The translations under genes were made by a program, and so were the position numbers. Positions 54,372-64,000 of a stretch of DNA of 64,000 nucleotides are shown one piece after another. The notes under the pieces were generated by a model, which was not told the origin of the DNA, made no database searches, and worked only from the letters and a program-made list of their open reading frames with translations. This DNA comes from Saccoglossus kowalevskii (Eukaryota > Hemichordata > Enteropneusta > Harrimaniidae), in NCBI RefSeq assembly GCF_000003605.2, contig NW_003109983.1, forward strand, positions 152,974 through 216,973, read 5' to 3'. How positions within the stretch are numbered: the first letter of the stretch is position 1; the number at the start of each line of letters is the position of its first letter.

Positions 54372-55216
54372 CTACACTTGACTTAGTGGAGTGTTTTTCA
54401 CTGGTGTGCTGTTTGATACCATGTATGATACAGGTGTACCTTTCAGTTTTTTCAAAGTTTCAATATCATCTGAAGTGACCTTTGGAAGTCTGCAGAACAA
54501 AATACACATATTTTTTTATGTTTAAAAACTATAAAGTAATGGATCTTTGTATATGTAAATTTATTTCGAATTTTCACCTCTGTAGTTATAAAAAGAAGTG
54601 ACAAAGTTAAATATAGTTTCCTCTGTTGTATTTACCCATAATGCTTATTATAATTAGTGACATTCAACACTTACTTTGCATCTGTCTATCTGGCAAAGCA
54701 CTTGTTTTCTCTTTCTTTGTTCAGATGGTTTAGCTACAATTACATGATTGATGGGTTCTGCATTGATATTAGAACCTTTTGCAACATTCCATTGTTGTGG
54801 AACCCTTGACAAATTGTGCATCTTGTAAAGAGTTTACTAAACCCAATAACTTGTGAGCAATGTCCCCTCAAGCTGAAATAAAAAAAAACATACATCACTT
54901 TAGGACGTAGTCAATACAAACTACACTTAAAAGATAATAAATAAATAAAATACATTGTTTATTTAGCAATGAAACAATTCGGTTGAACCATCTTGAAAAC
55001 AAACACAAAACATTTGGCTACCCGAGGGGACGCTATACAAAAGTCATAGATCATGATTTTGATTCGGTGGCGCTACTCACGATTTAAATACTGGCAAATT
55101 TAAATATTATTCACAAATGTACGGCATAAAAACAAAACTTACCTAGCCTTACAAGAACAGTAGGAAGTCGCAAGTCGTCTGTCGGAACCTATATCCATGG
55201 TGATTCTATGCGGAGG
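54372..55216 (-). pseudogene. SWIM zinc-finger/YqaJ-type protein N-terminal part, ISL2EU partner, broken
   Basis: Three minus-strand exons. 55216-55143 encodes ITMDIGSDRRLATSYCSCKA and ends at GTAAGT. 54872-54675 continues SLRGHCSQVIG, completing the SWIM finger (C-S-C-K-A-S-L-R-G-H-C), then after a frame change gives LSRVPQQWNVAKGSNINAEP and ends at GTAAGT. 54489-54372 encodes LPKVTSDDIETLKKLKGTP then VSYMV and stops at TAG; past that stop the same frame still reads LGSLLSYH, a conserved word of the family. So there is at least one frameshift and one premature stop, and no YqaJ nuclease domain follows. It runs convergent to the DDE piece. I infer one decayed transposon; two unrelated relics are possible. 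Confidence 0.7.
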
Positions 55217-58200
55217 CTTTTATTTTGACATTTTGACCTCCAACATCGCGCACTGACTGAACCTTCGCCGTTTACCCTGATATCGTGCACATAACCTTGC
55301 TCGAAATAATTCAATCATTTTTCTTGGACCTTTTTAGACACCCTTTCCCAGTTACAATATATATGATGGAAATATCATTTGGTACATGAACAAGGCTATC
55401 AATAAATAGATAAAGCTCTCTGCTTTCTCCCGCGCCCACCATAGCCGATAAGTTAACATTGATGTCGGACGTAGCAACTGTAACTAAGAGGGCGTGATTT
55501 GCCGTTGTGGAAAGGTGAATTGTTGCAGGTACTGTGAGTTGCTATGAATATAATTGTTATATGGCTCTAAAATAATATCGTCCCAAAAATAGTTTAGTAA
55601 ATTTAGTATGTATTAAAGAACGAGTCAAACCCTTCCATGTTAGGTTATTCTCATTAAGGTTAATATTATTAAATTTTTAGATAAATTTTGTTAGTAATTT
55701 AAAAAATGTTTTTTTTTTTCGGTTGTGCTATTCTATATCTCATAATGTATATTTACTATGTTGGTGCGAAAACTAGAAGATAATCTGAATGACTCTGTTT
55801 TTAAAAATGGTGTCATTTTTTCCGTTGGTGAAAGACAATCACTGTGCTAGCAAAGGCATTGCTCAGAAAATCAAAGCTGATGAAGTTTTCATTGTATTGC
55901 GTCCATGAGTCATTTTCTGTGATATAGCCTATTAGGCAAGGTGGCCAATCTAGAAATGGAGTGCTCACGAAACAGGTTTTTCATGGATTTATGTTTCTGA
56001 GATCATGCTCTAATTTTGATCACTACTATCGATGACCTTGTTTGATATTATTAGATACAATTTGAAAGTAAATGTGAAAGTAACTGATTCACATTTCTAG
56101 AAATAATAATAATGTTCATTGACCACCGCTAAATTAGTGATGGAGTTTTTAAAGTTGGCAGTGTTTAAAAATGATAATTGCAATAATTAAGTATGCCTTT
56201 TTTGCCAACAGTTTTTTTTTTTCTGATTGTATCTGATTGTTATTGATGTGATCATGTAGTAGTGTGATTATCCTGTTCTCGCTATGTTGTGTCAATAATC
56301 TGGTCATACTAACCAGTCAGGTAGTGGGGAGGTTTTCCGTGCATGTCAATATTGTAGATTGGAGTGTAGTATTCTAAATATACATATATTCGTCTTGTCT
56401 GAGAAATTGCATACTATTATCTAATTATTTTGCGAACATTATTATTTTATAATCCGAGGACAGTTCCAACAAATGTTAGTGTTAGATATTATATAAATTG
56501 GCAATTAATGCATTGTGTGACAATATGCAATGTAATGTTGTAATTAACAGGGAGCGCATCTGCTCACAATGACGATTCACATGTGCAAAATTATGAGTTC
56601 CAGTCTCGCGTTTCATGTTTCTATTCATATGTGCTGAAAATTGAAATTCCATCTATCGGTTAACTGCCCTCAATGTTAAGAGAATGTAAGTTGCATACCA
56701 TCATGGGAATACAACCTGGCTATGCAAAACCCCTGACGACGCTAGAAAACTGACATAGTCTAAACACTCTGTGTGATTTAATCTTTGTATTAAGGTAAGT
56801 GTTTTATTTTGTGACGGAATCGTATCAAATTTCATATCAACCTCATGAAGGTGGTTACAATAATGTAATTCCATGCATCCAACATCGAAGATATCGAGTC
56901 AACGTTAAATCGCCAGTTTGAAGGCATGCTCTATGATATCTAACTATTTAACTGAATAGCCTCTAAACTGGAGGATATGATGAACGCCTACATTGAATTG
57001 TGACAGTAGCTACTAATAATTACGACATTTGTAGATACAACTCAGCTGTCTCTGTCGTAATTTACACGCAATCAGTGAACACAATATTTGTTATACATTT
57101 CAGGATACTTGTTATTAATATTAGATATTTATTTAAGAAAATTGTTACACGAGGCAAATTTATAGATCCATGTAACACAATCTGATTCAAATAGCAAATT
57201 AATAATGAAATAAATCTAATTTTCACAAATTCAGTTAAAATAACTAAAAAATATGTGTGCCTTGTGATATATACCAGGACAACTACGAATTGTTAGGAAT
57301 AATATAAACTACTATGCATAGATAAAAATAAACATAAGCCTTTCCATTTTCTACAGCTTTCATGTATGTTATGTAAATTCATATTGATATGATTATTGTT
57401 TCAAGTAAGTAATATGCAGTTTAAATTAGCTTGATTACTTGTGTTAACTATATTAATCAAGACGGACTGAAACATAGCAGCCAGCATGGCACGTTTAAAC
57501 ATGTTGCGAATACTGCTCAATGGTAGATATGCAGCACGAGCTCACTCTTTATATTTCAGTCAACATGGTATGAGCAAACATAATAAGTAAATATAAGTAA
57601 GAAATACGGTGTGTTGAAGTCTATGAATTGGCAAAGACGTTTTTGGTTTTAACAGCTGAATAAAACTATGGTACTATCCGGGTTTTTTCGATCTGCATTA
57701 TGCTTTATAAAGAGTTCGCAGTAACGATGAGAGAAATGCGAGAAACACCATGTTTTTATAACAGATACATAATACTGTGTTCATTGTCACACATGGTGTA
57801 GCAGTACGTGTCTATTGCATTGTGCTGTAGGGAAAATTCTCCTGACTAAATCAAAATATATTCAAAACCATTGGCTGTCAGTCAGGTGTATTGGTCAGGT
57901 GTTAGTGTAGACCCGAAAATAAGTATTCATAACATGATCAACAGTGTAATTATGGACGTTATGTGTCGAGAATGAGTGGCTAGTTAAGTTGAAAACGTTT
58001 TTCATACCTTTGTAAACTAGATAAAACACTTTCGCATGGTTGCACTGTTTTTTATGTCTCGCCAGTCTGTCTGATCATTTAATGTCAGAAAAATGGGATT
58101 TAGATTTTATATTGTATACCTATTGATATTCATGGTTGAGGCAATTTCAACATGTTTTTTTGTTTGTGTGAATCGACCCCTTTAATTTCAAAAACCACGT

Positions 58201-58789
58201 ACACGGGGGAGCAGTATGATAATTGGATATGACCCTTGATAATCAATGTATATGTACTCCTGGTAGTAGCCTATCATACTGTCACCAATGGGCAGTTTTA
58301 TAAGGTCAATGAAAAATGTCCCCTCAGTCAGTCAATGTAGCTTCCTTATACTTCTTATACGTACCTTTCCACTGTATTGTAAAGTAGCATTTTCATCACA
58401 ATACCATTTTACTGAATTGTCTAAGCTTGAGTTTTTCGGCGTCAATTATATTAGGCCATTCGTCGCTGCTAGATTTGATAGGTAATGATCAATATTATTA
58501 AGTTAAATAAATAAATAAATAAATGAAGGAATTTTTAAGTTGTGCTGTCCTTAGTTAAATCAATATTAGGTTTTACTTCTATGCAAAAAATGGTTTTGTA
58601 TCAGTGTTTCTTGTAGTGTAATGCTGCTAGAAACTACACAATCAGATGTACATAGTGCTACCACCTTGTTATGAAGCAATTACAAAACACATTTAGTCAT
58701 CTAACAATTGACCAAGCACTAGAACATATACAGAAATAAGAACAAGGTCGGACGTGACCTCGTTTGAATAACCAGATCACAACATACTT
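55217..58789. other. no recognised gene; one small ORF of possible note
   Basis: Mostly AT-rich. The ORF at 57486-57590 is listed separately. A short (AAAT)n tract lies at 58505-58524. The sequence near 55150-55500 has more CpG and could hold the promoter of the minus-strand transposon gene. Confidence 0.35.
57486..57590 (+). other. 34-residue ORF resembling a mitochondrial presequence
   Basis: An ATG in strong context (CAGCATGG) opens MARLNMLRILLNGRYAARAH then SLYFSQH. It is rich in Arg and hydrophobic residues with no acidic residue, as in mitochondrial targeting peptides. A possible donor, GTATGA, lies at 57568. No continuing exon is recognised, so it is a weak call. Confidence 0.15.
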
Positions 58790-59880
58790 TGCGGAGCCGT
58801 TTTGTTGATGAGATTTATGCAGAAGATGTTAAATACTCACCTGTAATGAACGATGGTGGACCTTCCAGAACAAAACGTGATAACCAACCATAATGTGCAG
58901 AATAGTAAGAAGGTTTGGCGTTAACAGCAAAGATAACCAAGACGTAGTGCGTTTGGATAAACTTGATATTGCGATTTTAAAATTGCTATTATCGACTGCA
59001 CATTCGTCGTGTAGTTAAGATTAATCACTTTGTGAAAACCCGGCACAGAATTCCATTTAGAATAATTCAAGAGTCAAACCCTGCAAAATCCATGTCCAGT
59101 GTTTAATAGTATACCAAGATGCTGTTGCTGAAGATGATCTGAATCAAATGATCTGTCAAGAACTGTCACCATTCCTAGTTCCAGCCGTTACGTTGGAGCT
59201 GCTGCAACAAACAGACAAAGCTTACTAGATGTGCTTGATCACCTCATTGGTACTTCTTCCAGAGTAGATGTTGTGTTTGACCATGATAATCCAAATACAA
59301 TAAAAGATGTTACACGAGTTAGAAAAGCTAGGGGTAGCAGGCCAATTCGGCGCAAAATTACTTGCAGAGATAAAAATAAAGCTGACCTCTCAAAATCCTT
59401 GAGCCATCAACAGCAACAGCAAATAAACAACATTGTGTTTTACTATATGGAATCAAGATAAATAATGCAATTCCCATGAAAATGCCATCATATCACGAAG
59501 TAACACGATGACAGTTCTGTTGACTTGGTCAAACGTTCACTTGGAAACTTTTCGAAGCATATGATAATTTGCTAAATAAGGTTGGCGTTGGTACCGTAAC
59601 TGATACGACAATGGGAAAAGTGCAAAACTTGTCTGCTGACTCAATGATGTCTGCTACAGAGTCTTTTTAAGATCAGCAAATACCCCGGAAGGTTGCGACC
59701 AACACATCTATCCTTGTAACACAAATTAACGTGCAGCCTACCAAAGCATGGTCTGATATGTATCCAAAATGTCTTCCACTAATACATTGCCGTAGAAGCT
59801 GTTACACAGTTAGGTGATGTACTGAGACCCGTGTTTGTATTGAATCCAAATATTGAGAAGAACTAGGAACATTCCACAAC
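58790..59880 (+). pseudogene. decayed coding-like stretch, origin unknown
   Basis: Successive plus-strand frames look like one eroded protein: DNQDVVRLDKLDIAILKLLL near 58940, FVKTRHRIPFRIIQESN near 59030, then 59170-59461 (SSRYVGAAATNRQSLLDVLD ... VRKARGSRPIRRKITCRDK ... SLSHQQQQQINN), KVQNLSADSMMSATESF near 59620, and VTQLGDVLRPVFVLNPNIEK ending near 59866. The text has a basic, nuclear-signal-like segment and a short Q run. No splice sites separate the pieces, so a retrocopy or a mobile-element gene is likelier than a live spliced gene. I do not recognise the family. Confidence 0.35.
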
Positions 59881-62095
59881 TACTGCAGTGGTGATATTCA
59901 TCTGCACATGGAAGATTACATCTAATATAAAATGTATAATTAATCATGTTTAGTTTATTTGTGAAAAATATGCCACTACAAACTTGTTTTAGTATATAAT
60001 AAATATGGTTTGTATGCATTGTATACGCGCATGTCAGTTTAGCTGATATATTTTTTAAGATACTGGTTATGACACTGGTTTGCATAATGGGTTAAGTTTG
60101 AGTTTTAGAATTACCCGGTTAATGTATTCAGTATAATTGGTGTAAACTAATAACTAGCATGGGGGACTGCTAACATTGCAATGTCTCTAAAGTAAATTCT
60201 AGTTTTTTTATTTATTAACTAATTATTTTATTTACATAGGCCCCAATTTGACACCTTACTTGAAGATCTATGATCACTTGATACGATACATTGTTTTTAA
60301 TGAATGCTCATAATTCGAAGTTGAATAAGCATTATCTTGGACAACATAATGCAAAGTCCCATATACACATTGGTCTAAAAATCATTTCTAGATAATAAAT
60401 ATATCATAGCCTTGTAAATGGGGTTTTATTCTCTCCAGAGTTCAAAATATAATGTCTTTATTTATTGGATATGTATGTTATTAACTGTATATAATTTTGA
60501 TTCACAGACCTATGCTGATATTATTTATTACATTCAGCATGAATTAATTATGATTTATTAATACGATATTTCAATGGATGAAAACATGGATGCTATTCCA
60601 GATCATTATATGGATCATCGTCGAACCTTTTTTGCAGAAGCTTTGCAGTGCCATGACTTTGACCGTCTATTCCTCACCAACAACATTACTTTGATAGAAG
60701 AGATCCAGTTGTAAATATCAAAGGGAGTAGAGTAAAAAACGTTCCCCGGTAACTATTCATTTATTATATGAGAAATTTTTTCAGCTACGTGAGCATTTGG
60801 GTGCGTGATGGGATTATATTTTAATCTCATGCTACAGTGCTTCTGCGTCCAATTTAAACTAAGATACGGCTTTTTACGGAATGGCATATTCTATTCTGGC
60901 GCTATATGTATACATACATATACGTGTCCGGTAGTCCATAAAGGACACATACAAACGAAACAACTAATTGACCAAAAAGATAAAGGATGTGACTATAGAT
61001 CAACAGACTCATCTCTCTCTATCGCAGTTATTTGATTTAGTGTGTTGTGTTAAGTAAACACAAATTTTCCAAGTATACATCCCTAAAAAGATGACGACGA
61101 AATGGGCTTCATTCAAACTACACAAAGTCATACACACAGACAACTCCATATAATAGGATATATACTAAATGTTAGCTAACTGTAATAATGTTTTCGTTAA
61201 TGAGAGTTTATAAGTTTATAATTGGGTCAGATTGGCCCAATAACTTGATGACATTTTTAATAAGAATACTCCAACCTGTGACAACCTTAACAAATATGTT
61301 TTATTTATACTAAATATGAGGCTTTGCTAATGAACTTTATGACAACAGGCTTACATCGGTAATTGATCTAGACATACCAACTTATTTCAATATACAATGA
61401 AATAGCAATAGTTCATCTAAATTGGCATTGACCAGTTATGCTCATTATTCAAAAGCATATCTTCTATATACATATAGTAAGTTATATAGTAAGTTTCACA
61501 AAGTTTGTACACTCTAAACGTTCATTCAGCCAATCGGACGCGGGGGTTTGGTACATTTTGAGCTCAGTCGTCCGTAGGCCATCGCAACAGCAACGTCACT
61601 TTTACCAACATATGCAGTCATTTCTGCATTTTATTAGCAGAATAATTATAAACAAAAATAGAACATGCATTAAAATTGTGTCTATTGCAAGACTATTCAA
61701 CCAACAACCAGTTCGGTGCTACTAGTTTCGTGCAGGAGTGATTTATATACGTCTTTTTATTGCGTTTAAAATTGTCGAAATGTATATTAATTAGGTAACT
61801 TGTCACTGGTAAATCCGTGAATTTTGTAACTTGCTATGATCAAGTAACAGGAAAGGAGGGTAGTTGCTTTCAAAATTTTGCGTTTCAAAAAACAAAAAAA
61901 TTCAGTTCGTGACGATACAATTTAGAATTATTACCATGTTAGCTATCGGAAAGCATTTTGGCACAGTTTTACTGAAAAGACGATTTTTATGAATATTATT
62001 TTATGCAAATAAGTTTTGTTTCAGCCAATGTAACATCCCCATACATATGTGCACAGAGATAAATATGTTAATATACTATTCATGTGCATTCAAAG
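59881..62095. other. no recognised gene; one 46-residue ORF
   Basis: Holds a plus ORF at 60574-60714 (MDENMDAIPDHYMDHRRTFF ... FDRLFLTNNITLIEEIQL) of unknown identity. I looked here for exons of the first membrane domain of the ABCC gene that follows and found none. Confidence 0.3.
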
Positions 62096-62313
62096 AAATT
62101 ATTGCTGACGGAGGAAATCCAAACATATACCATAGAACCTGATTATGAGTATAATGCAATCGAGTTGTCCTCAGCACATTTTTCATGGAATAAAAAGAGT
62201 CAGAATGATCGTACATCTCAATCTCAAGATAGTAGTAAAATGACGAGCAATTATCTTGGTAATGCCAGTCAACATATCGAAGACAATGTAACATATCAAC
62301 TTAGCCGTTAACA
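62096..62313 (+). pseudogene. ABCC pseudogene exon: linker before NBD1
   Basis: Encodes KLLLTEEIQTYTIEPDYEYN then AIELSSAHFSWNKK, matching the family pattern (K..L.. EE.. AI.....F.W). A long Ser/Asn/Gln-rich insert (SQNDRTSQSQDSSKMTSNYL) follows, as ABCC5 also has a long hydrophilic linker here. The frame stops at TAA (62309-62311) just before a GTGAAT donor-like site. Confidence 0.7.
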
Positions 62314-63144
62314 AGGTGAATGTATATTATGCTTGTAATGTGTAACTGTTCTTTGCATTTCTTGATTCAGAAACTTTTGAAATTGCTTTTGATTGTACAA
62401 TAAAATTCTAATACTTGACTATATCAAAGATACTGTGATGAATATTGTAGACCTACTGTGTGTACTCTTTATTCAAGCATAATAGCGTAATATAATAAAT
62501 TTATGGTATCTTGTATGAATTTGCATATAAGATCATCGTGTCTGGGTTCGTTTCCGTACATGTTTTTCATTGATAATGACGCCACACACTATGTATATGC
62601 CTTATATGGTGAATATAAAATATAAAACAAATTAATATCAATGTAAATTTTAAGGAATATTTATAATATAAATGTAAATTTTAAAGAATATTTCTGCAAT
62701 TTAATCACTTTCTGTTGAATTGTGTTTTATGATGTTGTGTCGATCAAAACTGTTGATTCGTTCGCATGCAAGCTGGGATTTCTTCAAATAATATATTAAC
62801 ATGTGCTGACATACAAAGACATATACACACTCATATGTTATTGGAAATAATACTAATATTCATTGAATCGTAAACATTAATTGACAAAATGGACAAATAT
62901 GAATGTGAACAAATTTGTTCAATTGTATTTGAACTTTGTACATGCCTAATATTTAGCTAATTTGATGACCAATTCACTCTCTTCGATACCGTATACTAGT
63001 TTGAACAAATATGTAGTTTTGAAGTAATTCCATATGCATCAGTCTAGGTAAGATTTAGACTTCAATAGTTGTATTAAGTACAGACAAATTTTGAATTCTA
63101 TTCAGTGGAAACAATATCTAGTATTTTCGCATATTGTATTTCAG

Positions 63145-63414
63145 GGTCAGATGTTTGGGATATGTGGTAGTGTAGATAGTGGTAAACAATCGCTTATATC
63201 GGCCATATTATCTCAACTGCGGCTAATAACCGGTAAAGTTGCCATTGATGGTAGAATGGCTTACGTATCTCAACAACCATGGATTTTTAATGCTATATTT
63301 AAAGAAAACATATTGTTTGGTCTTCAATTTGATAAGCAGTTATATGAGAAATGTATACATGCATCATGTCTTCAAGACGATGTTCATATCTTACCAAATG
63401 GCAGTGAAACTGAG
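63145..63414 (+). pseudogene. ABCC pseudogene exon: Walker A and Q-loop
   Basis: Begins after TGTATTTCAG with GQMFGICGSVDSGKQSL and ends at ILPNGSETE, where ABCC5 genes have (T)E followed by IGERG in the next exon. The expected GT donor after GAG at 63414 reads GA, so reading continues into a stop at 63424-63426. Confidence 0.82.
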
Positions 63415-63562
63415 GAATTTATTTAATTAAATTGTCACTATCATCTTGAATAATTATTCAGATAATTCGAATACCATGTATATAGTTTTGCCAATAACTT
63501 CATAATTGTCGAGTTTGTGAATGAAAATTATTCATGTTCTTGTGTTTGTAAGTACTTTTTAA

Positions 63563-63764
<202 letters not shown>

Positions 63765-64000
63765 GTGAGTGAGTGCATATTTCTTGGTGTTTTCATGCTT
63801 CATATTAATTTCCAAGCTTAGATGATAATATAGTAAGTGTTATTGACACACCACTTTATATGGCTGTGTGATTACATTATACACCGTCGTGATACTGATC
63901 AATTTGCTACACTTTTATTTTCAAAGAAAATTATGATTAGACATAATTGCCAAATCAAAAAAAAAATGAAATACGTGAGGTGTGGTATTACATACTTTGA
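63765..64000 (+). other. presumed intron of ABCC pseudogene
   Basis: Starts with GTGAGTGAGT. No further exon is recognised before the window ends. Confidence 0.5.

Overview
This looks like AT-rich, gene-poor nuclear DNA of an animal, probably a marine invertebrate (a deuterostome such as a hemichordate or lancelet is my best guess, not proven). The reasons are GT-AG introns of 0.6 to 3 kb, a receptor gene of the metazoan glycine/GABA/glutamate-gated chloride channel type with the ancestral exon pattern, L2-type LINE tails, Tc1-like and ISL2EU-like DNA transposon relics, MITEs and microsatellites. No operons, CRISPR arrays or convincing RNA genes were seen.

Layout. 1-14.5 kb: a tRNA-derived SINE-like head at the left edge, microsatellites (including about 39 TTTA units), one copy of a foldback repeat family and two LINE 3' ends (5.4-6.0 kb minus; 13.7-14.1 kb plus). 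14.57-26.52 kb: the main gene, eight coding exons on the plus strand giving 419 residues of a pentameric Cys-loop anion channel, complete from the extracellular domain to M4 but without a recognised signal-peptide exon. Its introns hold a Tc1-like relic, a pair of diverged repeats and a 315-bp MITE ending about 30 bp before the last exon. 26.5-45 kb: mostly no recognisable content, with a second foldback copy (29.1-29.5 kb) and a LINE-type tail (44.2 kb). 45.2-51.5 kb: a repeat block with a 309-bp repeat, an array of units spaced about 1.35 kb apart, a 170-bp MITE directly at the end of the array, and the third foldback copy. 54.0-55.2 kb: a decayed ISL2EU-like DNA transposon with a DDE endonuclease piece on plus and a spliced SWIM/YqaJ-type piece on minus, facing each other. 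58.8-59.9 kb: a decayed coding-like stretch of unknown origin. 62.1-63.8 kb: three exons of an ABCC (MRP5-like) ABC transporter in plus orientation, carrying Walker A substitutions, lost splice sites and two frameshifts, so best read as a pseudogene.

The only gene I would call functional is the Cys-loop receptor. It mixes glycine-receptor, GABA-A beta and GluCl features, and it lacks the first loop-C cysteine and the arginine of loop D used by glycine receptors, so its ligand is open. The rest is mobile-element debris, tandem repeats and one dying transporter gene. I found no convincing new multi-gene system. The most novel-looking items are the divergent receptor, the 1.35-kb tandem family, the foldback family with its conserved flank, and the MITE that supplies sequence next to a splice acceptor.
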